From Anaerolineaceae bacterium (GTDB lineage Bacteria > Chloroflexota > Anaerolineae > Aggregatilineales > Phototrophicaceae), in the NCBI GenBank assembly GCA_002702065.1, contig NZXX01000002.1, positions 186,001 through 250,000 on the forward strand: a stretch of DNA of 64,000 nucleotides, written 5' to 3'. Below are positions 37,540 through 45,301 of this stretch, in pieces. The notes below the pieces were generated by a model, which saw only the letters and a program-made list of their open reading frames with translations, ran no database searches and was not told where the DNA came from. The position numbers and the translations under genes are program-made. The stretch's first letter is position 1, and each line of letters starts with the position of its first letter.

Positions 37540-38034
37540 ATGACATTCTGGAAAAACCTCCGGCTGCTCATCACCATCAGCGCAGGGCTGTTGATCATTT
37601 TTGCCCTCGTCCAGACTTTCCCGGTCTGGCAGCTCGACCCAACCCTTGACCCGCGCAATCCGCCTGCCCAGTACGAAGTCCGCTGGGAATCCGCAGAAGC
37701 GCAGCAAATCATGCACTCGGTCTGCTATACCTGCCATAGCAACGAAACCGAGTACCCGGTTTATATGCGGATCGCCCCGCTGTCGTGGGTGGCCGCACAG
37801 CATGTCAACCAGGGGCGTGCCCGGCTCAATTTTTCCGAGCAGCCACTGGATAGTATCAACCCGAATGTGATGATCGCCATGATTCAGGCCGACGTCATGC
37901 CGCCACCCGCCTACCGTCTGACTCATCCGGAAGCGAACCTGACCCCGGCGCAGAAAGCGCTGCTGATCGACAGTATCGCCATGACGTTCGACCGTGCCGC
38001 CACAAGCACCACCAGTGTCGCGGATGCTTCCTGA
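37540..38034 (+). CDS. Haem-binding domain protein (cytochrome c-like)
   Basis: This 164-residue protein has one N-terminal membrane anchor (LLITISAGLLIIFALVQTF) and a haem-binding domain with CYTCHSNETEYPVYMRIAP, a CxxCH site (about residues 60-64), then AAQHVNQGRARLNFSE. These match the Haem_bd family of exported monohaem proteins. It is likely membrane-tethered on the outer face. The ATG at 37540 is chosen because the upstream residues of the longer frame are improbable. It is convergent with the LexA-like gene. Confidence 0.88.
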   Translation: MTFWKNLRLLITISAGLLIIFALVQTFPVWQLDPTLDPRNPPAQYEVRWESAEAQQIMHSVCYTCHSNETEYPVYMRIAPLSWVAAQHVNQGRARLNFSEQPLDSINPNVMIAMIQADVMPPPAYRLTHPEANLTPAQKALLIDSIAMTFDRAATSTTSVADAS

Positions 38035-38044
38035 CATCTAGTTG

Positions 38045-38269
38045 TTACACATGCTGTTCCTCCTCATCGAGCAGGGCAATGCTGCGCGGTTTGTTCAGCT
38101 CCCGGCTGATTAACCCCCGCGCCTCCAGCCTGTCCAGATACCGGACGACGTTGGATGTACTCATATGACATCCCCGCGATATATCGCGGAAGCTGGGCGA
38201 AAAACCATGCTCCCGAAAGTAAGCGCGGATAAACTCGTAGACTTGCGAAGTCACTTGATCCATGCTCAT
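38045..38269 (-). CDS. LexA-type DNA-binding domain protein lacking the peptidase
   Basis: This 74-residue protein is only a winged HTH: QVYEFIRAYFREHGFSPSFR, RDISRGCHMSTSNVVRYLDRLEARGLISR and a wing with LNKPRSIALL. It matches the N-terminal domain of LexA (PF01726) from start to end, but the frame stops at residue 74, so there is no S24 peptidase and no Ala-Gly cleavage site. A perfect LexA box lies 55 bp upstream (38324-38335), consistent with autoregulation or with competition with a real LexA. The start could be MSMDQV (38269) or two codons later. Confidence 0.8.
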   Translation of the reverse strand: MSMDQVTSQVYEFIRAYFREHGFSPSFRDISRGCHMSTSNVVRYLDRLEARGLISRELNKPRSIALLDEEEQHV

Positions 38270-38323
38270 GGTGCCACCTGTATTACAGAATCCTAACGCG
38301 ACTATCCATATTAACACGATTTA

Positions 38324-38335
38324 GAACAAAAGTTC
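38324..38335. promoter_or_regulatory. LexA-type operator (GAAC-AAAA-GTTC)
   Basis: A perfect GAACAAAAGTTC box lies in the 159-bp region between two divergent genes: the LexA-like protein and the amidohydrolase. The context TTAGAACA-A-AAGTTCG is the same as at 6450 apart from one base. It is the likely operator for one or both genes. Confidence 0.72.
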
Positions 38336-38428
38336 GGAATCATAAGTTATATTTTGGATAGAAAACTTCTGGCTTGTATCCGCTGTACACTCTGCGTTAA
38401 ATTTGTTTTTTGTTTCAGGAGCACACGC

Positions 38429-39352
38429 ATGACCTTCACCAATGCTCATACTCACCTCGAACTCGGTTGGCTGGCAGCGTTATGTCCCCATGCGCCGGGC
38501 CGCGATTTTTTGCCCTGGTGGTTCGATCTGGAGGAACGGCGCCGCAAAATGTCCGCGATGGCCTGCTTTGTCGAAACGAAATTTCGGCAGGCTGCCGAGG
38601 CGGGTATCGAGGCGCTGCTGGCTGCCGGGGTGACTCATATTGCAGACCTGTCGGCATCGGGTTCCAGCATTTACCCGCTGAATGAGTCCGGCTTGCAGGG
38701 GATGATTTTCATCGAAGTGACCGGCCAGTATGCCGAACAGGCGGACCGGGCGCTGGCGATGGCTCGCTATGTCATCGACGAGGCACGCCCAAAACTGCAC
38801 AGCGGCCTACAACTGGGGCTGGCCCTGCATGCCCCTTATAACGTGCACCCGACGTTGTGGAAAAAAGGCGTGACCTACGCCCGCGAGGCAGAATTGCCAG
38901 TGTGCGTGCATGTGGCGGAAAGCCGCGCCGAATATGACTGGATGACCACCAACACCGGGCCGCTGGCGGATTTCTACCGCGAAACTGGTATTCCGCTGTC
39001 ATCCCCCGGCATGTCCCCGGTCGCGTATCTGGAAGAGCGCGGCGTGCTCGATTTAAAGCCGCTGCTGGTTCACGGCGTTCATGTGGACGAAAGCGATGTG
39101 CAGCGTATCGCCGCCAGTGGCAGCCGGGTAGTGCACTGCCCGCGCAGCAATATGCGGTTACACTGCGAACGCATGCCGCTGGAATTGTATCTGAAGCACG
39201 GGGTAAAGGTTTATCTGGGGACGGAGAGCCTCGCCAGTTCGCCATCGCTGGATGTCAGCGAGGAAGCGCAGGCTGCCATCGACCTGCATGACGGATATGT
39301 CGATGCCGAAACGATTCTGGGGCTGGCGTCGCAACCGTTGAGCGGTGGTTGA
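38429..39352 (+). CDS. Amidohydrolase-superfamily (TIM-barrel metal) deaminase/hydrolase
   Basis: This 307-residue enzyme is of the chlorohydrolase/aminofutalosine-deaminase type. Metal ligands: HTHLE (His7, His9 by count), then HAPYN, CVHVAESRAEYDWM and LLVHGVHVDES. The usual metal Asp in GTDSLAS is Glu here (GTESLASSPSLD). It lacks the N-terminal beta-sandwich of many relatives. ATG 38429 is chosen since AGGAG is 7 nt upstream; the frame from 38354 adds a Cys-rich non-family segment. It is divergent from the LexA-like gene and shares its operator region. Substrate is unknown. Confidence 0.85.
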   Translation: MTFTNAHTHLELGWLAALCPHAPGRDFLPWWFDLEERRRKMSAMACFVETKFRQAAEAGIEALLAAGVTHIADLSASGSSIYPLNESGLQGMIFIEVTGQYAEQADRALAMARYVIDEARPKLHSGLQLGLALHAPYNVHPTLWKKGVTYAREAELPVCVHVAESRAEYDWMTTNTGPLADFYRETGIPLSSPGMSPVAYLEERGVLDLKPLLVHGVHVDESDVQRIAASGSRVVHCPRSNMRLHCERMPLELYLKHGVKVYLGTESLASSPSLDVSEEAQAAIDLHDGYVDAETILGLASQPLSGG

Positions 39353-39361
39353 GTTTAACGA

Positions 39362-40168
39362 CTACATCGACACGCGGCGTCCGTTTATCGTGATGATGAT
39401 CTGGTAAACCAGGCTGACCGTTTCGCCCAGTTCAATCACATCACCGTGTTTCAGGCGGCGTGGTTCGTTCAGGGGGTCCTTGTTGACGAAAGTGCCGTTG
39501 CTCGACCCCAGGTCCTCGATGGTAAAGCTGGTCGGGCCTTCTTCCATATTGCGCACAAATCGGGCGTGGCGGCGGCTGACCTGCTGGTCGTTGATGGCGA
39601 TGTCGTTGGTGATGTCGCGGCCAACGGTAATTTCATCCTTGTTCAGGTTCCATTCCTGGCCCTGCTGCGGACCACGATGCACCGACAGCCATACGCCGGG
39701 CGCATCCATGCGGGTGGTGCCCAGCATTTCTTTTTTCAACGGTTCCGGCATCGGATTGGTTGTCCCGGTTGGTTTGAGCGTCTCGCGCCGGATATGGTGC
39801 AGGCCTTCCAGCAGGCGCTGCCACGATTGTTCCATCAGGTTCGGGTTGGTGAAGTCCACATGCTGCACGCTTTCCAGACGCGGGTGCAGCGCGGCGGCCT
39901 TGATAATCACCGGAATAACCTTCAGCCCCAGCCCCAGGGCAAACGCCCATTCATACGTAACATATTCGGACGTGCGCGAATCCGGGCTGATGACCACCAG
40001 CACGACAAATGCCTGCCGGATTGCCTGGTCGATTTCCTGACGCCAGTCGAATCCCGCCGGGAGGATGCTGTCCATCCACACCTGAAAGCCCGCCTCCAGG
40101 ACCCTCTGGTGCAGCATGTCGGCAAACTCGGCATCTTTGCGGGAATACGAAACAAATACGTGACTCAT
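39362..40168 (-). CDS. TIR domain fused to FHA domain
   Basis: This 268-residue protein joins a TIR domain (about residues 1-130) with an FHA domain (about 165-260). The TIR part has VFVSYSRKDAEFAD, VWMDSILPAGFDWRQEI and VLVVISPDSRTSEYVTYEWAFALG with a candidate catalytic Glu. The FHA part has VGRDITNDIAI, VSRRHARF and DLGSSNGTFVN. TIR domains cut NAD+ or give protein interactions; FHA reads phosphothreonine. A phosphorylation-gated TIR is a plausible but unproven idea. Terminates next to the convergent amidohydrolase. Confidence 0.92.
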   Translation of the reverse strand: MSHVFVSYSRKDAEFADMLHQRVLEAGFQVWMDSILPAGFDWRQEIDQAIRQAFVVLVVISPDSRTSEYVTYEWAFALGLGLKVIPVIIKAAALHPRLESVQHVDFTNPNLMEQSWQRLLEGLHHIRRETLKPTGTTNPMPEPLKKEMLGTTRMDAPGVWLSVHRGPQQGQEWNLNKDEITVGRDITNDIAINDQQVSRRHARFVRNMEEGPTSFTIEDLGSSNGTFVNKDPLNEPRRLKHGDVIELGETVSLVYQIIITINGRRVSM

Positions 40169-40238
40169 CGAAGATCCCTGTCTGATGCGAACGGCGTGTT
40201 CATTGTACCAACGATTAGTTCAGGTGGGTAACGCCGAA

Positions 40239-40988
40239 TTAAACCGGGTTGCAATCGCGTAAAAATGCGCCATACACCTGCCGAAATGCGTCCCACTGCT
40301 GGTCGTGGATAGCGTGCCCGCACGGGAAAGTGTGCAGCCGGCCATTGCTCACTTTGTTCAGGAACACCTGCGCACATGCTGCCGGATTCAACCAGTCCTC
40401 ATCCCCCAGCATCACCAGCACCGGGCATTGAATCGCGCCGGCGACTGCCATGCCGGTGCCGCCACCCGCGTCAATCATCATCTTGGTCGAGCGAATCCAC
40501 TGCATGACCATCGGCACCGGGTTGTCGATATTGTGCAGGGCCGCTTCTTCGGGCTTCACCCAGTCCACCGGGTACATACGCTGGATCGCCGGGCGCATCT
40601 CCGGCCCGAAGTATCCCACCGCACCAATCGTCCCTACCGACAGAAACCGCTCCGGTTGCAGCCCGGCAGCGATCAACACCGTCTCGCCGCCATCCGAATA
40701 GCCGAGCAGGTGCGCCTGCGCGATGTTCATCGCGTCCAGCAGCGCCAGCAAATCCTCAGCATCGCGCCGGTAAAAATCCGGCGGAAAATCGCGTGGTTTG
40801 GGCAGCGACTCGCCATAGCCGCGCAGCGTGGGGCCGATCACGCGATAATCATCGCTCAGCCAGCCCATCACCCGGCCCATGTTGCTGCGGGCGGTCCCCA
40901 GCATGCCATGTACGGCGACGACAGGAATGCCGCTGCCGATGTCCTCGACGTGGAGTTGGGCGCCGGTTTGCGTCGCGATGATGAGCAT
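40239..40988 (-). CDS. Alpha/beta hydrolase
   Basis: This 249-residue alpha/beta-fold hydrolase has an N-terminal beta strand with VVAVHGMLGTARSN (oxyanion HG), the nucleophile elbow GYSDGGE (Ser about residue 97), an acid in VLMLGDEDWLNP and a His in FPCGHAIHDQ. The substrate is unknown. It follows the flippase-like gene on the minus strand with 2 bp between them, so the two are probably one transcript. Confidence 0.9.
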   Translation of the reverse strand: MLIIATQTGAQLHVEDIGSGIPVVAVHGMLGTARSNMGRVMGWLSDDYRVIGPTLRGYGESLPKPRDFPPDFYRRDAEDLLALLDAMNIAQAHLLGYSDGGETVLIAAGLQPERFLSVGTIGAVGYFGPEMRPAIQRMYPVDWVKPEEAALHNIDNPVPMVMQWIRSTKMMIDAGGGTGMAVAGAIQCPVLVMLGDEDWLNPAACAQVFLNKVSNGRLHTFPCGHAIHDQQWDAFRQVYGAFLRDCNPV

Positions 40989-40990
40989 GG

Positions 40991-42010
40991 TTACTTCACA
41001 ACTGCCTGAACTTCGGGATGCGAGGGTTCAGCGGCCTGGTTGTTCGATTTCAGCACGTCGCCCAGCGAAACGCCCAGCACGATCAGCCCGATGGTGCCCC
41101 AGATCGCATAGGTCAGGATGGTGACGCCATGAAACAGAAAGCCCAGCGACAGCGACAGCGCCGCGTTCACCCCGACCGCCTGCCCGGATAACCGCACCGC
41201 GCCTTCGAATGGGCCAATCGCCGCCACGCTGACGGGCAGCGCAATCGCGAAGGAGGCCATCGTCACCGACAGCAGGGTCATGACAAAAATGCTGCCGCTT
41301 TCAATGCCCATCGACAGGGCCAGCGCGTAAAAGGTCCCGAAGGAGAACGCCCATGAAATGACGGTCAGTACAATGGCCTGAATGGCGCTGCGCAGGTTGG
41401 CCAGCGGTTGAATGCCATCGAGGATATGTTCCAGCAGGTTGTGCAGCGGCAGCCGCTTGAGAAAGGGCAGAATGCGCTCGAAGAAAGCCAGCAGTCCCCG
41501 TGCCCATTGTGGCCTGCGGGCGAACACCAGCAGCACGCCTACAGCGACGACACCGGCCACCCCAAACAGCCCGGCGGCCTGCGTAATCGTTGGCGGCGCA
41601 TCCGGAATCTGGGTCAGGGTCGCGCCCAGCACGATCACTACCAGCAGCGTATCCAGCAGGCGCTCGACCAGAATGCTCGTCGCGGCGGTAAAAAACGGTA
41701 CGCCGGACCGGGCCGCCAGCGCGCTGCGGGCGACTTCACCCGCGCGGAAGGGCAGCTGGTTGAGCAGCATGGCGATGCTGAGCATGTAGAAGGATGACAC
41801 TGGCTGAATGCGGTTATTCAGCAGGCCGCGCCAGCGCAGACCGCGTGTCCACAGCCCGATGGTGCCGCATAATAATGCAACCAGAATCCAGAAGAAATTG
41901 GCCTCGCGCAGGCTGGCAAGCACCTCGTCAACGGGCACATCGCGCAGGGCCAGCCACAGGAAAACCGCGCTGACTACGACACTGGCAATGAAGAATACAA
42001 TACGGCGCAT
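40991..42010 (-). CDS. LPG-synthase-TM/UPF0104-type membrane protein
   Basis: This 339-residue polytopic membrane protein has about 8 TM helices and matches the flippase-like transmembrane domain of lysylphosphatidylglycerol synthase, with the typical RGLRWRGLL, MLLNQLPFRAGEVAR and SVAAIGPFEGAVRLSGQ segments. Its role is likely lipid or glycan flipping. No C-terminal synthase domain is present. Confidence 0.9.
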   Translation of the reverse strand: MRRIVFFIASVVVSAVFLWLALRDVPVDEVLASLREANFFWILVALLCGTIGLWTRGLRWRGLLNNRIQPVSSFYMLSIAMLLNQLPFRAGEVARSALAARSGVPFFTAATSILVERLLDTLLVVIVLGATLTQIPDAPPTITQAAGLFGVAGVVAVGVLLVFARRPQWARGLLAFFERILPFLKRLPLHNLLEHILDGIQPLANLRSAIQAIVLTVISWAFSFGTFYALALSMGIESGSIFVMTLLSVTMASFAIALPVSVAAIGPFEGAVRLSGQAVGVNAALSLSLGFLFHGVTILTYAIWGTIGLIVLGVSLGDVLKSNNQAAEPSHPEVQAVVK

Positions 42011-42108
42011 GGAGAGTCCTCTATGACACTTTGGCGAAGTCTACCATAGATTAGGACGCTCTGCTTACGAACACCTAACGCCGTACAGCAAGGTTGAAGG
42101 CGGAAAAC

Positions 42109-42417
42109 TTAACTGTTGGGTGGTTGGGGCATGGTAAAGAGCACATGATCTTTGGCGATCTCGCCGCCAATCAGATGTGTCTCGATGATGTTTTGCAGCG
42201 CCTGCTTGTTCGGGCAGCGGTACCAGACGCCATCGGGGTAGACGATCATCACCGGGCCATGCTTGCACTGCCCCAGGCACGACACCTTCGAGCATTTGAC
42301 ACCCTTGGCACGCTTGCCAAGCTGCTGCCGCACCGCCTTGAGGACTTGCTTGCCGCCGCCATCGTCGCAGCAGTCGTCGTCATTACACACCAGAATGTGA
42401 CGATCATAGGTTTTCAT
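42109..42417 (-). CDS. Thioredoxin-like 2Fe-2S ferredoxin
   Basis: This 102-residue protein starts with ILVCNDDDCCDDGGG and later has KCSKVSCLGQCKHGPVMIVYPDGVWYRC. The cysteines of CNDDDCC and of CLGQC give the four ligands of a [2Fe-2S] thioredoxin-fold ferredoxin (as in NuoE-like and CbiX-like proteins). It lies 3 bp after the previous gene on the minus strand. Confidence 0.9.
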   Translation of the reverse strand: MKTYDRHILVCNDDDCCDDGGGKQVLKAVRQQLGKRAKGVKCSKVSCLGQCKHGPVMIVYPDGVWYRCPNKQALQNIIETHLIGGEIAKDHVLFTMPQPPNS

Positions 42418-42420
42418 GCA

Positions 42421-42825
42421 TTAATTCCAGTAAGGACACGTCGGTCGGGGAGGGCGAATCGTTGCAATCGTCTGCACATGCAGGCCCAGGTCACGCGGTT
42501 TGGGTTCCGGCACCCGAAAGCCGTGCAGCCGGGTTTCAGTAGTCAGTACGGCATTCAGCAGTGCGCGATATTCATCGCGGCCTAAGGTCAGGCACGAATC
42601 TTTAATCCACACTTCGCGCAGTTCATCATCGACCTGCACCACACTGTACGACCGGTCACCGGCATACGGCTGTTTTCTGCCATATTCCAGCGCCCGTACC
42701 AGCCGGACAAAGTTGTGCCGGGCCAGCTCGAACTGGTGATCGTCCCAGTGGATATGAATTGTTTTTCCGGATTCGTGGGTGATTTGACGGTTCGCGTTGA
42801 TTGCTGCAAGGATCTGGTAGGGCAT
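42421..42825 (-). CDS. Hypothetical protein preceding ferredoxin
   Basis: This 134-residue protein of unknown function starts at MPYQILAAIN (42825). The longer frame to 43038 begins with a different-looking Cys/Leu-rich segment. There is a strand-helix pattern with RHNFVRLVRALEYG, EVWIKDSCLTLGRDEYRALLNAVL, and a Pro-rich C-terminus. It ends 3 bp before the ferredoxin and they may act together. Confidence 0.65.
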   Translation of the reverse strand: MPYQILAAINANRQITHESGKTIHIHWDDHQFELARHNFVRLVRALEYGRKQPYAGDRSYSVVQVDDELREVWIKDSCLTLGRDEYRALLNAVLTTETRLHGFRVPEPKPRDLGLHVQTIATIRPPRPTCPYWN

Positions 42826-43025
42826 GTGAATCTTGCTGTTCCGTAACTGACATAACAATAACACGCTCAACATTACCAGAAGTAGGACCTGCTTATCCAC
42901 AAAGGTGATTAAGCACGAAATTTCACAAGCGGCGAGTCGGTGTTTGACCGCGTGTATCGACCATTTGAACGCGCGAAATATTTGTTTGTTCGCCAAATCA
43001 TAAACATTTTTAACGCAGGTTAAAT

Positions 43026-43055
43026 AAAAACAGGCCAACCCTGTGGTCAGCCTGT
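43026..43055 (-). terminator. Rho-independent terminator after dps
   Basis: On the minus strand ACAGGC-TG-ACC-ACAG-GGT-TG-GCCTGT is followed by TTTTT. Arms are 43030-43040 and 43045-43055. Confidence 0.88.
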
Positions 43056-43079
43056 CGTATGGTTTTCGTGTCGCAGCGG

Positions 43080-43586
43080 CTAGATATTCGCCCCCTCAAG
43101 GTGCGAACGCAGCAGCCACGCCATTTTCTGATGCGCCTGCACCAGCCCGGTGAAGTAATCCTCGACCGAGATGTCTTCGTACTTTTCGCCAGCCGTTTCC
43201 GTATCTTCACGCAGCTGACGGATAATGGCTTCGTGGTCGGCCACCAGATTGGCAACCATCTCGCGCGCACTGGGGACAACACCCGGTTCTTCGCTCATGC
43301 GGGTCAGGTCGAGCATTTCCTGAAGTGTGCCCGGTGCAAACTCACCATACTGACGAATGCGCTCGGCGGTTTCGTCAATGGCGTCTGCGATCTGATCGTA
43401 CTGCGCTTCGATCAGCTCATGCAGCTGCTGGAACTGTGGTCCGGTCACATTCCAGTGATAATTGCGCATGCGCATAAACAGCACATGCTGGTCTGCCAGG
43501 GCCGCCTTAAGAAGTTCGACCACACCCGCTCGCTGGTCGTCGCTCAGTCCGTCGTTCACTTTGATCGCTTTGACTTTCGTCGCCAT
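43080..43586 (-). CDS. dps: Dps-family ferritin-like DNA-protection protein
   Basis: This 168-residue Dps forms a dodecamer that binds DNA and oxidises iron. The ferroxidase-site helices are visible in RMRNYHWNVTGPQFQQLHELIEAQYDQIADAIDETAERIRQYG (His, Asp, Glu ligands), followed by a C-terminal ending. The N-terminal tail is Lys-rich, as needed for DNA contact. It has its own terminator. Confidence 0.93.
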   Translation of the reverse strand: MATKVKAIKVNDGLSDDQRAGVVELLKAALADQHVLFMRMRNYHWNVTGPQFQQLHELIEAQYDQIADAIDETAERIRQYGEFAPGTLQEMLDLTRMSEEPGVVPSAREMVANLVADHEAIIRQLREDTETAGEKYEDISVEDYFTGLVQAHQKMAWLLRSHLEGANI

Positions 43587-43793
43587 GTTCTGTGCCTTTC
43601 TCGTGTGAAATTAAGTCGGCTTATATATGGAAATTCTATCATGAAATATGTGAATTAACTTCAGTTAAAACATAAGAGTTTCATATGTTAATTTGTCTGC
43701 AATGCTAGGCTTGGCGCTTAACGATAGGTATCATAAAACAGCAGGTACCCGATCACATGAGCCACTTTACCCATCCTGACCAGGGCAACTTGG

Positions 43794-44513
43794 TCAGGCA
43801 TCAAACTTATAGCCAACACCCCAGACGGTCTGAATAAATGTCGGGTTTGCCGGGTCTGGTTCGATCTTCTCGCGCAGGCGGCGTACATGGACGGTCACGG
43901 TGCTGGGGTCGCCATAGAAACTGTAGCCCCACACCTGATCCAGCAGTTGTTCGCGGTTAAACACCTGGCGCGGGTGCCCGGCGAAGAACCACAGCAGGTC
44001 AAATTCCTTGGCGGTCAGGATCACCGGCTGGCGATCAATGGTGACTTCACGGGTGCGGGGGTCAATGCGCAGATGGTCAAATTCCAGCGGGCGTTCGGTG
44101 GCCTGCCCGGTGGCGGGGTGGGTGCGGCGCAGCACAGCTTTAACGCGGGCGACCAGTTCCTGTGGGCTGAAGGGTTTGGTGACGTAATCATCAGCCCCCA
44201 GTTCCAGCCCCTGAATGCGGTCATGTTCGCCAGTGCGGGCGGTGAGGATAATGATTGGCACTTCATGCTCGGTCATCAGTGCGCCCTGCCCGTCGTGGTC
44301 GCGCAGCCGCCGCGTAATGCTGAAGCCATCGATGCCGGGCAGCATAATGTCCAGCACCATCAGGTCCGGGGGCTGCGTGCGCAGACGATCCAGCGCGGTG
44401 TCGCCATCCGCCGCTTCCTGAACGCGATAACCGTCCCGTTCCAGATAGCGCCGCACCACCTCGCGAATAGTGGGCTCATCATCAACGACCAGAATCGTGT
44501 ACTGCTGTTTCAT
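43794..44513 (-). CDS. Orphan OmpR/PhoB-type response regulator
   Basis: This 239-residue regulator has a receiver domain (DDEP acid pocket, phosphoacceptor Asp in LMVLDIMLPG at about residue 54, Thr in IILTAR, Lys in VTKPF) and a C-terminal winged HTH (about 140-235, QVWGYSFYGDPSTVTVHVRRLREKI). There is no adjacent histidine kinase, so the partner is elsewhere. Confidence 0.93.
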   Translation of the reverse strand: MKQQYTILVVDDEPTIREVVRRYLERDGYRVQEAADGDTALDRLRTQPPDLMVLDIMLPGIDGFSITRRLRDHDGQGALMTEHEVPIIILTARTGEHDRIQGLELGADDYVTKPFSPQELVARVKAVLRRTHPATGQATERPLEFDHLRIDPRTREVTIDRQPVILTAKEFDLLWFFAGHPRQVFNREQLLDQVWGYSFYGDPSTVTVHVRRLREKIEPDPANPTFIQTVWGVGYKFDA

Positions 44514-44578
44514 CGCATCCCGCCTCGGCGACTTCGATTACAACCGATATTGTAGCGACAGCAGATGGACGGGGCCAG

Positions 44579-44929
44579 TTATGCGTCGGCGTCCGGCGGC
44601 GATAAAATGGTTTCCAGTTGTTCGATCAGCGGTGGCATATCGTCGTGAATCGTATTCCAGATAATATCATTTTCAACACGCTCATAACCATGCACCAGCC
44701 ATTGCCGCATTCCGACAATATCTTTCCATTGGATTTGGGGATACTGGTTGCGGGTTTCGGTTGATACCTGGGCTGCCGCTTCACCGATGATCTGAAGGGC
44801 GTAGCGCACCGCATAAGCCAGGAGATCATTGGTATCGAGTGCTGAACGGGTCTGTCCATCGAGGAATTGCTGCACTTTATAGGATTCGTCCAGCATGTGA
44901 CGTAACCGAATGGCGTCACGCTCGTTCAT
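44579..44929 (-). CDS. HepT-like HEPN toxin (DUF86)
   Basis: This 116-residue protein of the HEPN/DUF86 family has the R-x4-H-x-Y site in MRQWLVHGYERV, the RNase motif of HepT, whose Tyr is polyAMPylated by the MntA antitoxin in studied pairs. The start MNERDAIR (44929) is chosen over 44959. It overlaps the antitoxin gene by 14 nt and lies downstream of it. Confidence 0.87.
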   Translation of the reverse strand: MNERDAIRLRHMLDESYKVQQFLDGQTRSALDTNDLLAYAVRYALQIIGEAAAQVSTETRNQYPQIQWKDIVGMRQWLVHGYERVENDIIWNTIHDDMPPLIEQLETILSPPDADA

Positions 44930-45227
44930 AGACAACCTGAGCCGCCTGCATGACTTCATCTCGAATATAAGGGCTTAATCCATCCGGTGTGCCAAAATCG
45001 ACTGGTCGACCCAGAATTTGACTTAGCTCATCCGGCATCCCGAAGTAATTCAGGCCGGGCATGTGATCAGGGTCAAATTCTACCAGTACATCCACATCAC
45101 TATCGCTGCTGAATGTTTCCTTCAACACCGAGCCAAACAGCCACAGGCGCACAATGTGATGCCGTTGGCAAAACGCAGCTATGGCTTCATAGGGCAGTGG
45201 AATGGACGTTTCGACAGGATGAATCAT
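44916..45227 (-). CDS. MntA-like nucleotidyltransferase antitoxin
   Basis: This 103-residue minimal nucleotidyltransferase has LFGSVLKETFSSDSDVDVLVEF, an exact GS-x10-D-x-D site. In characterised pairs the MNT protein AMPylates HepT to block its RNase. It is encoded upstream and overlaps HepT by 14 nt, the usual layout. Confidence 0.89.
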   Translation of the reverse strand: MIHPVETSIPLPYEAIAAFCQRHHIVRLWLFGSVLKETFSSDSDVDVLVEFDPDHMPGLNYFGMPDELSQILGRPVDFGTPDGLSPYIRDEVMQAAQVVYERA

Positions 45228-45301
45228 CGGCCATGAACCTCATCTCGATGCCCATATTATAATCGCAACTCCAGCAGGGAGCTTACCCGCGCCTGAAATG
45301 C

